Assembly: GCA_016716435.1 (NCBI GenBank)
Contig: JADJWI010000008.1
Location: 186,001-250,000 of the forward strand
From: Acidobacteriota bacterium
GTDB taxonomy: Bacteria; Acidobacteriota; Blastocatellia; Pyrinomonadales; Pyrinomonadaceae
Reading direction: 5' to 3'
DNA: 64,000 nucleotides
In this document: positions 52,664-62,400 of the stretch, in pieces
Position numbering within the stretch: position 1 is the first letter of the stretch
Layout: every line of letters starts with the position of its first letter
Program-made: the position numbers and the translations under genes
The notes under the pieces: generated by a model
Databases searched by the model: none
The model's input: only the letters and a program-made list of their open reading frames with translations
Told to the model about the DNA's origin: nothing

Positions 52664-53719
52664 ATGCTGTTCGGTAAAAAGAAAAGCGTCGCCGGCCTCG
52701 ACATCGGCTCCAGCTCAGTCAAAATGGTCGAGCTTGAGAATAAGGCCAATGTGCTTTCGCTCTCGGCTCTTGGTTTTGAGAATCTGCCCGATGAGACGAT
52801 CATCGATGGCCAGATCATGGAGCTCAACACGGTTTCGAGCGTGATCCAGAGCGTATGCAGCAATAGCCGCTCTACGGCAGACCGCGTCGTCACCGGCGTT
52901 AGCGGCCACTCGGTCATCATTAAAAATATTGTTCTTCCGGCGATGAGTGCCGATGAACTCGAAGAATCGATCGACTGGCACGCCGAAGAGCACATCCCTT
53001 ACGACCTCGCAGACGTCAGCCTTGACTATCAGGTAACGGCATCGAATTCCGATTCGACGAACGTGCTGATCGCCGCGTGCAAGCGAGAGCGTATAGACAA
53101 TATCTGCCAGGCGATACAGCTCGCCGGCAAGCAGCCGCAGGTTATCGATGTCGATACCTTCGCGCTTCAGAATTGCTACGAATACAACTACCAGCCGCGT
53201 GAAGAACAGGTCGTAACCCTACTCAACATCGGAGCCTCAACGATGAACGTAAACATCGTCAAGGGCACGCGTTCGCTGTTCAGCCGCGACATAACCGTCG
53301 GCGGCAGCCAGTTCACCGATGTCATCCAACGCAATCTCGGTGTCAGCTTCCAGCAGGCCGAGGCGCTCAAGCGGGGTGTTCCGCAAGCAGTTGACGGTGT
53401 TGAAGAAACCGCCATCGAGCCGCTTGTTGGCAACGTTACGGAATTGGTCGCGATGGAGATCCAGAAGACCTTCGACTTTTACCGTGCGACGACCGAGGAC
53501 AACGAAACGGTCGTAGAAAAAATTCTTATCTCCGGCGGCGGTTCCAAGCTTAACGGCCTCGCCCAGGAGCTTTCGACCCGCCTTGAGATCCCGGTTGAGG
53601 TGCTTGACCCCTTCCGCAATATCAAGGTCGAGTCAGGAAAATTTGACCCCGAATACATAAGCGAGATCATGCCCGAAATGGCGGTTGCCGTCGGTTTGGC
53701 CATGAGGGGAGTGATGTAG
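52664..53719 (+). CDS. pilM: Type IV pilus assembly protein PilM
   Basis: The 351-residue cytoplasmic protein has an actin/FtsA-like ATPase fold: phosphate-1 loop GLDIGSSSVKMVEL at 9-22, phosphate-2 loop NIGASTMNVNIVKG and adenosine loop LISGGGSKLNGL. In known systems PilM binds ATP and the short cytoplasmic N-terminus of PilN, joining the motor to the inner-membrane alignment complex. It is the first of five pil genes in the standard order and has a good ribosome binding site (AGGAG, spacing ten). Length fits the family. Motor genes (pilB, pilT, pilC) and pilins are not in this window. Confidence 0.95.
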   Translation: MLFGKKKSVAGLDIGSSSVKMVELENKANVLSLSALGFENLPDETIIDGQIMELNTVSSVIQSVCSNSRSTADRVVTGVSGHSVIIKNIVLPAMSADELEESIDWHAEEHIPYDLADVSLDYQVTASNSDSTNVLIAACKRERIDNICQAIQLAGKQPQVIDVDTFALQNCYEYNYQPREEQVVTLLNIGASTMNVNIVKGTRSLFSRDITVGGSQFTDVIQRNLGVSFQQAEALKRGVPQAVDGVEETAIEPLVGNVTELVAMEIQKTFDFYRATTEDNETVVEKILISGGGSKLNGLAQELSTRLEIPVEVLDPFRNIKVESGKFDPEYISEIMPEMAVAVGLAMRGVM

Positions 53720-53721
53720 AA

Positions 53722-54432
53722 ATGATCAAAGTAAACCTATTACATTCAGTCACAGAACGTCAGGGCGGAGCGGTCGTAACCGTTGACCGCAAGGTCAGCA
53801 GCCCGGCCAGCCGTTTGTTGCTCCTTACCCTCGCAGTCGGGTTCTTCCTTATGGCCGTGATCGGCTGGGATGTCATCAGCTCGCAAATGGCGAAAGCTGA
53901 TGCCGAGCGAAGGCTTGAGGAGCAGAAGCAGATCGCCGCCGAGCTTGAGTCCGTAATGAAGGAACAGAAAGAGCTTGAAGAAAGGATCGCCAGTATCGAT
54001 GCACGCATCGCCGCGATCAAGAAGCTCCGAGATGAGCAGCGTGGTCCGAGTGCAGTACTCGAAGCGATGCGTGAACGAATTTCGATGGTTCCCGGGCTTT
54101 ATCTGCAGAGTGTCGAGCAGACCGGAGATCAGATCGTGATCAAGGGTAATTCACCGGACGAATCGGCCGTAACGCAATTTGGCAGAAGCCTCGAGTTTTC
54201 GAACGGGCTATTCTCCAACCTCAATATCGAAACCCAGCGGCAGGAGATCGTCAACCAACTCGCGACTGCCCGCGAAGGCCAGGAAGCCCCGAAAGTTACT
54301 GTGATCAATTTTACGATCAAGACCTCGTATACGCCTTCAAAGGCTGGATCAGTCGACAACCCGGCCACGGTTGCCTCAGGCCCCGGAGCCGCTGGTGGTC
54401 AAACCAACCCGGTTCAGGTCGCAAAGAACTAG
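53722..54432 (+). CDS. pilN: Type IV pilus assembly protein PilN
   Basis: The protein has 236 residues. It begins MIKVNLLHSV, the conserved PilM-binding tail. A membrane segment follows at about 30-52, then a coiled coil rich in Glu/Lys (about 55-100) and a periplasmic ferredoxin-like domain. The C-terminal Gly/Pro-rich tail of about 30 residues is an extra. PilN pairs with PilO to span the periplasm and align the secretin. The start lies two bases after the pilM stop, so the two are translationally coupled. Confidence 0.93.
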   Translation: MIKVNLLHSVTERQGGAVVTVDRKVSSPASRLLLLTLAVGFFLMAVIGWDVISSQMAKADAERRLEEQKQIAAELESVMKEQKELEERIASIDARIAAIKKLRDEQRGPSAVLEAMRERISMVPGLYLQSVEQTGDQIVIKGNSPDESAVTQFGRSLEFSNGLFSNLNIETQRQEIVNQLATAREGQEAPKVTVINFTIKTSYTPSKAGSVDNPATVASGPGAAGGQTNPVQVAKN

Positions 54433-54487
54433 GCCGTGCTTCGCGCTGCCCCGATAAGTTTAAATTTATTGATCGAAGGACACTACA

Positions 54488-55138
54488 ATGATTGAAAAAC
54501 TCAAATCTATACAGTGGTACGTTCAGCTAATGATCCTTGTCGGGATCGCAGCTGTCCTCTACATGACGGTCTGGTACTTTGTGACAAGCGAAACCAGAGC
54601 CGAGGTTGCAACACTCAACGAACAGATCGCCCAGCTTACCGCAAAGAACGAGGCTGCCCGCGTTGCTACTCAGCGGATAAACGAGTTCCGGGCTCTGTTT
54701 GCGAGCAAGTCTGCCGAGTACGAGGAGTTGAAGGTCCTTCTTCCGGAACAGCGTGAGATCACGAACGTTCTTCAGGGTCTGCAGGACAATGCAAAGGATT
54801 CCCGGCTCGTCCTGATGAGGTTCTCACCCCGTGACGATTCACAGCAGGATGCGATCATGGCGAAGCCGGTCGAAGTTGAGGTCAACAGCAACTTCAATAA
54901 CATCCGCGATTTCTTCGACAAAATGGCCAAGCTGCCCCGTATCGTCTCGATCACGGACTTCAAGATCAACCAACTCGACAAGCAGACCGCAGACAAAACG
55001 GTGCATGCACAGTTCCTTTTAACGGCGTATTATGCCGATCCTGATGCACTTACCAAGCCGGCCGCTCCTGGCAAACCCGGAGCCCCGGGAGCCCCTGGAG
55101 CAAAGCCTCCGGTACCGCCTGCACCGGCAACAAAGTAA
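54488..55138 (+). CDS. pilO: Type IV pilus assembly protein PilO
   Basis: The protein has 216 residues. It has a short cytoplasmic tail and a membrane segment at about 11-33 (YVQLMILVGIAAVLYMTVWY). A coiled coil (TLNEQIAQLTAKNEAARV) and a periplasmic domain with the PilO pattern VLLPEQREITNVLQGLQDNA follow. The C-terminus is a collagen-like Pro/Gly stretch (AAPGKPGAPGAPGAKPPVP). It forms a heterodimer with PilN. A 55-base gap after pilN, with AAGGA before the ATG, gives it its own ribosome binding site. Confidence 0.93.
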   Translation: MIEKLKSIQWYVQLMILVGIAAVLYMTVWYFVTSETRAEVATLNEQIAQLTAKNEAARVATQRINEFRALFASKSAEYEELKVLLPEQREITNVLQGLQDNAKDSRLVLMRFSPRDDSQQDAIMAKPVEVEVNSNFNNIRDFFDKMAKLPRIVSITDFKINQLDKQTADKTVHAQFLLTAYYADPDALTKPAAPGKPGAPGAPGAKPPVPPAPATK

Positions 55139-55183
55139 CTGAATGCGTCCACTTTCACGAAACCCCATCAGAGAGAGAAAGCT

Positions 55184-55921
55184 ATGATTACCAAACCCAG
55201 AGTTCTTCAGTACGTCGGCTACGGATTCGCGGTTCTCGCCCTTACGCTGATCGCCGGTGACCTGTCAGTTCAGGGCCAGTCGCGCGATCCCTTCGCAAAG
55301 CCAGGCTGGGCCCGCACCCGAGACCAATCCACTGGCACCCGGGCTACCGGCACCGCAAAGGCAGGTGAAAAGCCGGTGGAGAATCTAGGTGCTCCGCCGA
55401 TCGAACAGCGAATCGCCTTCTACAAGCGCCTCCGAGACATGGCCGTCGCCAATAATTCGGATCTACCGAAGGTAACAAGCGTTCTTACGCTCGGCGAGAT
55501 GTCAGTGACCGGCATATTCCGAACGCCGCGAGGCCTTGCAGCGATGGTCGAGGCGACGCCGATCAAGCTGTCTTACACCATCTATCCCGGGGAGAAGTTC
55601 TTTGATGGCCAGTTGGTTGCCGTTGAGGAGAACCAACTGATCTTCCGCCGAGTCACAAAAATGAGCAACGGAAAGTTTGTTGCTTCGGTGGAGAACAAAC
55701 TCCTTAGGCAGTATTCAAGTTCAGAGCAGATCCAGGGCACTGCACCCGTCAACTCAGCAACGGCTGGAGCTCCGCCCGCACAGTCCGCAGGCGACGGCAA
55801 AGCTGCTGCGATCAATCTGGTATCGCCGCTCGACGAAATGGAAGCCCAGCCGGCAGAGACGACGAAGCCGGCAACTACGAAGGGTACCCGGCGAACGCGT
55901 ACCGCAAAAAATCAGGAATAG
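55184..55921 (+). CDS. pilP: Type IV pilus assembly protein PilP
   Basis: The 245-residue protein has an N-terminal hydrophobic segment and the short DPFAKPGW motif by which PilP contacts PilNO. The central domain (TLGEMSVTGIFRTPRGLAA, YTIYPGEKFFDGQLVAVEE) is the beta-sandwich that binds the secretin. The PilP of Pseudomonas is a lipoprotein; no lipobox cysteine is visible here, so this one probably stays membrane-anchored by its N-terminal helix or is released. AGAGAGAAAG precedes the ATG. Confidence 0.9.
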   Translation: MITKPRVLQYVGYGFAVLALTLIAGDLSVQGQSRDPFAKPGWARTRDQSTGTRATGTAKAGEKPVENLGAPPIEQRIAFYKRLRDMAVANNSDLPKVTSVLTLGEMSVTGIFRTPRGLAAMVEATPIKLSYTIYPGEKFFDGQLVAVEENQLIFRRVTKMSNGKFVASVENKLLRQYSSSEQIQGTAPVNSATAGAPPAQSAGDGKAAAINLVSPLDEMEAQPAETTKPATTKGTRRTRTAKNQE

Positions 55922-56031
55922 CTTCGATTAGATGCATCCGGCAGTTCTGTCCGGACCCGCCAGAATAGTCTTTAAACAAGTCGACGTCCCCGCTTTTTGA
56001 GCCGTTCGACCGAAATAGCAACGGAGGAAAC

Positions 56032-57705
56032 ATGAAATCTCTTCTTTCTACAAGCGGAATAGCAACGAGAATTGCAGCCGCGATAATAATGATGATAGTG
56101 CTGGGAATTACCGTCTCAGCTCAAAAGATCGAGTCACGTCAACAAGGTAGGATGTACGGCGACGCGGGATTCCGCGGAGAGCCGGTCAGCCTTAAGATCG
56201 TGAATATGGACATCCGTGACGTACTCAGCTACATCACGGAGCAGTATGGGATCAACTTCGTGATCGACAAGTCCGTCAAGGCAGTTCCGGTCACGGTCAA
56301 CGTAAATGAGGTTCCTTGGAATGTGGCGCTCGATTCGATCCTTCGGTCTCAAGAACTCGGGATCCAGGTCAACGGCCCGATCCTTCGAGTTGCAGACGCG
56401 AAAACACTTGCGTCCGAAGGCGAGATCCTTCGCCAGGCAATGGATACTCAATTGGACTCCTCACCGCTCGTCACTGAATTCATCCGGTTAAACTATGCCC
56501 GTGCGGCTGGTTCGATCGGACGTGGCCAGGCGACCAGTGGAACCACAACGGGTTCCGGCGGTGGTGGCGGATCTTCAGCCGCCGGCGGTTCGGGCGAAGG
56601 CCTGTTGCCGATCATTAAGCGTCGGCTTTCGCGGCGTGGAGCGATCGAGGTCGATGCACGAAGCAATTCGTTGATCGTTACCGATGTTCGAGAGAACATT
56701 GACGCGGTAAAGCAGTTGGTCGCCATCCTCGACCAGCCGGAGCCGCAGGTCGAGATCGAAGCGAGGATCGTAGTCGCAACACGGAACTTTAGCAGGGACA
56801 TTGGCGTTCAGCTTGCAGCCCTTGTTACCGGTGCACGCGGAAGCCTTGGTTCGGGTTCGACCCTTCCGGGTACGAACAACACGACCGGAACACAGCCGCA
56901 GGGAATACCTTCCGGACTCGGAGTTCAGCCGAACAACGACCTACTTTCGAGTATTCCAAATACGATCATTGGCCTGACGACCGGAATCTTCGGAACCGCG
57001 CAGATCAGTGCTCTTATCTCTGCCGGTGAACAGACCGGACAGGCTAAGATCATCGCAACTCCGAGAGTTACGACGCTTAACAATCGCAAGGCGAAGATCG
57101 AGAGCGGAACGAAGATCCCGATCACAACCATTCAGCCTGGAGCAGCTGCCGGTGGTGCGGTAGTAGCAACAACAGAATACGTTGATGTGCCGCTGAAGCT
57201 AGAGATCACACCTCAGATCACGGATGTTGGTACTGTGGTTCTGGACATTCTTGCTGAGAATAGCTCAACTGCTCCTATCGTCGGCGGTGCCCCGCCCGCG
57301 ATCAACACGCAGACCATGGAGACTCAGGTGACCGTGCCTGATGGCGGAACGACGGTGATCGGTGGCGTTCTTTTCGACGACGAACGTGAGAGCCAAGACC
57401 GCACGCCGGGCCTCTCTCGTATACCGATCCTCGGCAATCTCTTCAAGCGAAAGGGTGTTCAGCGTAATACGAACGAGATCTTGTTCTTCATTACGCCGCG
57501 GATCTATCGGCCGGACTACCCGGCAGTTACCGGAACTTCGGGAACGAATCCGAATGCGACGGTTGTCCAGCCCGTTCCGCTCGGCAATCCGGCTTCAAAC
57601 TCGGAGCCGCAACAGCCAGCCAATAATCCGGTACTCAACGGTATGCCAGTTCTTCCCGTTATGCAGCAACCTGTTTCGCAGCCTGCGGCTCCGGAACGTC
57701 CGTAG
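56032..57705 (+). CDS. pilQ: Type IV pilus secretin PilQ
   Basis: The protein has 557 residues. After the signal peptide (to about residue 30) come an N-terminal STN-like domain (VSLKIVNMDIRDVLSYI), a secretin N-domain with a glycine-rich loop near 170-190, and the secretin barrel. The barrel ends VPDGGTTVIGGVLFDDERES and LSRIPILGNLFKRKG. A Pro/Gln/Asn-rich tail follows. It forms the outer-membrane ring through which the pilus passes. It is shorter than proteobacterial PilQ because no AMIN (peptidoglycan-binding) domains precede the STN domain. GGAGG precedes the ATG. Confidence 0.94.
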   Translation: MKSLLSTSGIATRIAAAIIMMIVLGITVSAQKIESRQQGRMYGDAGFRGEPVSLKIVNMDIRDVLSYITEQYGINFVIDKSVKAVPVTVNVNEVPWNVALDSILRSQELGIQVNGPILRVADAKTLASEGEILRQAMDTQLDSSPLVTEFIRLNYARAAGSIGRGQATSGTTTGSGGGGGSSAAGGSGEGLLPIIKRRLSRRGAIEVDARSNSLIVTDVRENIDAVKQLVAILDQPEPQVEIEARIVVATRNFSRDIGVQLAALVTGARGSLGSGSTLPGTNNTTGTQPQGIPSGLGVQPNNDLLSSIPNTIIGLTTGIFGTAQISALISAGEQTGQAKIIATPRVTTLNNRKAKIESGTKIPITTIQPGAAAGGAVVATTEYVDVPLKLEITPQITDVGTVVLDILAENSSTAPIVGGAPPAINTQTMETQVTVPDGGTTVIGGVLFDDERESQDRTPGLSRIPILGNLFKRKGVQRNTNEILFFITPRIYRPDYPAVTGTSGTNPNATVVQPVPLGNPASNSEPQQPANNPVLNGMPVLPVMQQPVSQPAAPERP

Positions 57706-57748
57706 TACCCTATAGTCAGCCCGGAGACCTTGTGTTTCCTCCGATAGA

Positions 57749-57790
57749 AAAAGCCCGACAGGCAACGGTAATGCCTGTCGGGCTTTTATT
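57749..57790. terminator. Strong bidirectional terminator between pilQ and the VCBS protein gene
   Basis: A perfect 16-bp stem (57749-57764 and 57772-57787, core AAGCCCGACAGGCA) encloses a seven-base loop. It has A-rich sequence on one side and T-rich sequence on the other, so it can stop transcripts from both convergent genes. Confidence 0.9.
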
Positions 57791-57804
57791 TCTGTCCGGG
57801 GCCA

Positions 57805-59235
57805 TTAGCGAGCAATATATCCCGCCGGGATCGGGTCGTCACCTGCGATGCCGAATGAACGAACGTCGAAACCCTGATCCGAACTTCGATAGATGAACCA
57901 AATGCCGTCCCGATAGACGGCATTATCCGTCTTTCCGTCGCCGTCATAATCGCCGGGAACGGGAACATCAGTCGCGATGCCGAACTGCACCGCCCCAAAC
58001 CCCTCCGAACTGCGAAGCATATACCAAACCCCGTTTGAGGGCCGGTAAACGGCTCGATCAGCGCGGCCGTCGCCGTCATAGTCGGATTGGACCGGCATGT
58101 CGCCGTCCTGGCCAAACTGAACGAATGAGACCGTCTGGTCGCTGCTTCGCCAAACGTACCAAGTGCCGTTCGATTGACGAAAAACAGCGATGTCTGTCTT
58201 CGCGTCGCCGTCAAAATCACCTTGAGCTACCTTGTCGGTCGAGATGCCGAACTGACGAACGTCGTAGGCCTGATCAGAACTGCGAAAAATGTACCAAACG
58301 CCGGTTGATGGCCGCCAAACGGCAAGGTCGCTCTTGAGATCGCCGTCGTAATCACCGACAACGGGTATATCGCCGTCGGCTCCAAACTGGACGATATTCA
58401 ATCCGCCGCCGCTCAACTGGATGTACCAAACGCCGTTCGACGGCCGCCAGACCGCTAGATCGGCCTCGCCATCGCCATCGTAGTCGCCGGGGACGATCAA
58501 ATCACCAGTGGAGCCGAACTGGACGGCTTCAAACCCATCGTCGGAACTGCGGAGAACATACCAAGTGCCGTCCGACGGGCGAAAGACAGATACGTCCGTT
58601 GCGTAGTCCTCATCAAAGTTCGCGACACCGGAGCCCGAGAGGGTTGAAACCGAAGTAGTGTAGATCTGGTCGCCATTCGGCCCTCCGTCGCTATTGGCTG
58701 CATTACCAGCGGCAAAGAGATCGATCTTACCGACCCGCGTTGCGGGGGCGGTCCACGTGAAGGTCCAATTCTTTGACCCGAAAACGGGTGAGGCCGTTCC
58801 TTCACTTGTGTGAGCCACGTACCGCCGCTGAAGCCCGCCGATCGAACCGTTGTCAATTTGCATCTGCGGCGGAGTTCCGAATGGCAGTGTGTATGCCCCG
58901 ATGCGTTCACCCGTCCGGTCGATGGTGGTCAACTGAAAGCCCCAGATAACGCCGTCGCTTTGACTAACTGTAACCGTAACCGGTATTTGCTGGCCGGGCA
59001 GGTAGTTCTTAGGGATGCCGCTTATTGCGACGCTTCCAGTACCGCTATTGACGGGAAACTCTGTATGGCAAGCGGTGCAGTTAGTTTCGCCGGGTGCGTT
59101 CGTATGGCCCGGCGTAGGCCCCTGAGCCGAAGCTCGGACATTGTCGCCCGGGAGTAAGCGGAGTGCGACAGCCGTAATAATTACGAAGCCGACAAGTAGA
59201 AACAGGAATAGCGAGCGGAATCGAGATAAGTTCAT
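57805..59235 (-). CDS. Secreted CxxCH-domain protein with six FG-GAP/VCBS-type repeats
   Basis: The protein has 476 residues and a signal peptide of about 38 residues. C53-T-A-C56-H57 is a single c-type heme-binding motif at the start of a choice-of-anchor V/Reelin-like beta-domain (about 40-205). Six repeats follow of the pattern VFRPSDGTWYVLRSS, then QFG, then GDYDGDGKTD, which are calcium-binding beta-propeller blades. It probably sits on the surface or is released. Its repeats resemble those at the end of the adjacent M36 peptidase, suggesting a shared surface module. The convergent pilQ gene is separated by a strong terminator. Confidence 0.85.
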   Translation of the reverse strand: MNLSRFRSLFLFLLVGFVIITAVALRLLPGDNVRASAQGPTPGHTNAPGETNCTACHTEFPVNSGTGSVAISGIPKNYLPGQQIPVTVTVSQSDGVIWGFQLTTIDRTGERIGAYTLPFGTPPQMQIDNGSIGGLQRRYVAHTSEGTASPVFGSKNWTFTWTAPATRVGKIDLFAAGNAANSDGGPNGDQIYTTSVSTLSGSGVANFDEDYATDVSVFRPSDGTWYVLRSSDDGFEAVQFGSTGDLIVPGDYDGDGEADLAVWRPSNGVWYIQLSGGGLNIVQFGADGDIPVVGDYDGDLKSDLAVWRPSTGVWYIFRSSDQAYDVRQFGISTDKVAQGDFDGDAKTDIAVFRQSNGTWYVWRSSDQTVSFVQFGQDGDMPVQSDYDGDGRADRAVYRPSNGVWYMLRSSEGFGAVQFGIATDVPVPGDYDGDGKTDNAVYRDGIWFIYRSSDQGFDVRSFGIAGDDPIPAGYIAR

Positions 59236-59335
59236 TTTTTCATTCCCTTTGTTAAACCAAGATCTGGTTTAGACGGATTCGCTTACGGAAAAGTTCGACA
59301 ATTACCTGATTGTAATAGGTGTGATGGCGAAACGC

Positions 59336-59373
59336 CACAAAAAAACCGCCGCCCTTGGGAAAGAGCGGCGGTT
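59336..59373 (-). terminator. Terminator after the M36 peptidase gene
   Basis: A perfect 9-bp stem (AACCGCCGC, 59344-59352, with GCGGCGGTT, 59365-59373) is followed on the minus strand by seven T. A second GC-rich hairpin (GGGCGGA with TCCGCCC) lies between it and the stop codon. Both recur at the end of the paralogue at the window edge. Confidence 0.8.
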
Positions 59374-59460
59374 CGGTCTAGGGGTTAAAGGGCGGAGCGG
59401 GTCCGCCCTTGTTGGGTTTACGGGTTAGCGGAGGCCGGAGCCGGTTTGTCGGTCGCGATA
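59341..59460. repeat. 120-bp direct repeat (copy 1), matches 63881-64000
   Basis: This stretch contains the terminator and the last 13 codons plus stop of the M36 gene. By eye it differs from 63881-64000 at three positions. The spacing of 4540 bases is about one gene plus its flank, indicating tandem duplication of the whole gene. Confidence 0.9.
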
Positions 59461-62400
59461 CCGAAGTTCGCGATCGTCACGCCGCCGCCGGAGTTATTGA
59501 TCCACCACTGGCCGTTGCGATAAATGGCAATGTCGTCCTTGCCGTCGCCGTCGTAGTCACCGACGACCGGAAGGTCGCCTGTGGTTCCAAAGGGAACGAT
59601 CGAAGGCTGGCCATTGCTGCTCTGCCGGATGTACCAGACACCGGTCGAGGGACGGAATACCGCCTGATCGACGATGTTGTCACCATCGAAGTCACCAGGA
59701 GTGGCGATATCGCCTGCCTGGCCCCATGCGATGTTGATCGGGTTTCCGGTCGAGCTGGTGCCGACCCAGTTGCCGTTGGTGAAGATCACACCGTCAGCCT
59801 TCCCGTCGCCGTCGTAGTCAGCCGGGACCGGAGTCGTACCCGGATTGTTGACTATCACATTGGCTCCGTTCGAGCTGAGGATGATGTACCAGGTGCCGTC
59901 CGAAGGACGATAGATACCTACATCCGCCTTGCCGTCGCCGTCATAGTCGGCCACGACGGGCTGATCGCCAACGGTTCCCCAGGCATAGCCCGAGAAGGTG
60001 AATCCGTTGCTGTTCAGGATGTAGAAATCGGTCAGGCCTTCGCCGACCGTTCCGCGGAAAACCGCAGTGTCGGTCTTGCCGTCACCGTCGTAGTCCGCCG
60101 GTGCAAGAGCGTCGGTCGAGATACCCCAGTTGAGCACCTGGAAGCCTGCCGTCGAACGGTTCAGGTACCAGTTGCCTTCGCTGCCGCGGAAGACCGAAAG
60201 GTCGGTCTTGCCGTCGCCGTCGAAGTCAGCTCGTGCATCACCGCTCGGAACTGCTCCGCAACCGCCCGGGCCCTGATTACAGGTTCCGGCCGGAAGTGCC
60301 CAATCGATCTTCATTCCGGGCATGATCACGCCCTGATTGAATGAGAACTGCGTGAACTGTGTACCGCCGTTCGTCGCCTGAACACCTACGGTTGCTGAGG
60401 CACCGTTGGCTTGAGCACCCGCTCCGGTCAACGTGTAGTAGACCGAGAAGGCCGATGAGCCTTCGTTGAGGACCACTGCATGATTGAGGGTCATCATATT
60501 TTCATTAACGCCGCCGTTGAAGTGCTGTGCACGCCATTCGATGACCAACTGCCGATTCGGAGCGGTACCGAGCGTCTCTGTATAGACGCCTAGTCCAGCC
60601 CCTCGTGCGGCCGTCATGATGTGGTCATCCCAGAACGGGAAAATACGCGGCCCGGTCGGCGTAGTGGTTGCCGGCAACGCTGAATTGCCGAAGGTAGTCG
60701 GAGACGTACCGTTGATCTGCAACATTCCGTTGGCACCGATGCTCAGCGATGTTACCGCAGTGTCATAGATCGTCGAGCTCCAGCCACTCGGAAGCGGAAG
60801 GGTGGTCGAAGGCGAATCATCGACCTGCGTACCAGCTACCAGAGTCCGGTTATTTGGATCGCCTGGAGCTGTTCCGGTTCCCTGAGTAGCAACATAAGCA
60901 CCGCCCTGAAGGCCAACAGGCAAGCTGTACTGGAATTGAGCCGGCGAACCGCCGCCTCCGCCCGTATAAGTGACCGTAAGGGTCAGGTTGATGTTGGTGA
61001 AACACGCAAGCGTATCCGCGGTCGAAACCTGATATGCGGTCGTGTTCGGGATCGGGCCGCCACCTGCCGGGATGTCCGGATAGGTCGAATTGGCCTGTGA
61101 GATGGTAACTCCCGGGGTGTTCGACGAAAGAACTGCCGAAATGCCGGTCGCCGTTTCCGCCGAATTGTTGGTCAGCGGAATGGTGAGCGTGTTGCACTCA
61201 TTCGGTTCGATCAGGTTGTTGCCCGATGTCACCTCTGCACTGCCGCCCGCTCCAAGCTGCGGAAGATCAAAGCCATCGACAACGTTTGCCGGCGATGCGC
61301 TGATCACCTGAGCACTGAAGCCAAGGCCGCGAGCAGCAAAGCCTGCCCAGAAATCACCAAGGTCGGCTGCCGTACCGCTTGCCTGAACGGCTGCGAGGAT
61401 CGCGTTACGTTCGGTAACGAGCGTCGGGCCGAGCGGTGCGAGCTTCATGCCGTCTGTGACCCACTGGAGGGTCTTGCGGTTACCTTCTTCCCATCCAAGA
61501 CGGGTGATCATCCTGTGGCGAACTTCCCAAAGGATCGAGCTCCAGATCTCACCCGTATTATGGACCTGGTCGCAGGTTGCCGAGCCGATCGGGCCACGGC
61601 CGAAAGCAAAGTTCGCATTCGTGAAGCGAGTTGCACAACCCGAATTTATATCGCTGAATACATAAGCATTATGCGGCTTGTTGTTCACACCGCCCGTGAA
61701 TTGAAGCGGGGCCTTCGGGTAACGGCGGATACCGTAGTAGTAGTTGCCGGTAAAACCTGCCGTAATCGCGAGCGTGTTATAACCGCCCGTTGTGTAAACT
61801 CCATTGGCCGGGTCGCTTGGTTCCGACAGCATCGCATGGGCATAAAAGTCCGACCAGCCCTCACCCATACCGCGGGCCATGTTGGTTGAAAGGCCCGAGG
61901 AGTTGCCGTGGAGACGGTTCGAAAGCCCGTGCGTAACTTCGTGGATGATGATATCGCCGTCCGTGGTGCCGTCGCGATCGGGATCCATTCCGGTGAAAAT
62001 AAACATCTGCATTCTTCCGCGGCCGCCGTCTGCGGGGGTCGAGAAGTTTGCGTTGTTCGTTCCTGAACTGTCCTGTCCTTCCGAGGATACACGGTCAGCG
62101 GCAGTTCCGCCACGGCCGAAGTTGTCCTGCTGGAAGTTGAATGCCTGCTCGGTAAAGCCGAGGCGATACATCTCCGACTGGTACCAGTTCATCATGTAGA
62201 ACATCTGGATAACGGCACCGCGTTGTGCCGCGGGCGTCAGCGGAGTGTCTCCCGGAGCCGGGTTGCCGGGCGGCGGGTTCCATGCTGAGCTAAAGACGCG
62301 GCAACCTGCTCCTGGGCAGGCTGTGTCGCCCGGCTGGGGTGCGTCGACACCATTGGTGCCGTCGCGGTCGATACCAGCTTCGTTGAAGTTACCGTCAGTG

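Noticed and set aside
57990..60240. Regular repeats that could suggest a CRISPR or other DNA array
   Set aside because: The repeats are in protein-coding frames and encode FG-GAP/VCBS propeller blades; spacing follows the protein repeat, and there are no unique spacers.
59409..60344. Plus-strand ORF of 311 codons opposite the M36 gene
   Set aside because: It is antisense to the repeated VCBS blades; the repeated composition keeps the opposite frame open. The translation shows no recognisable domain.
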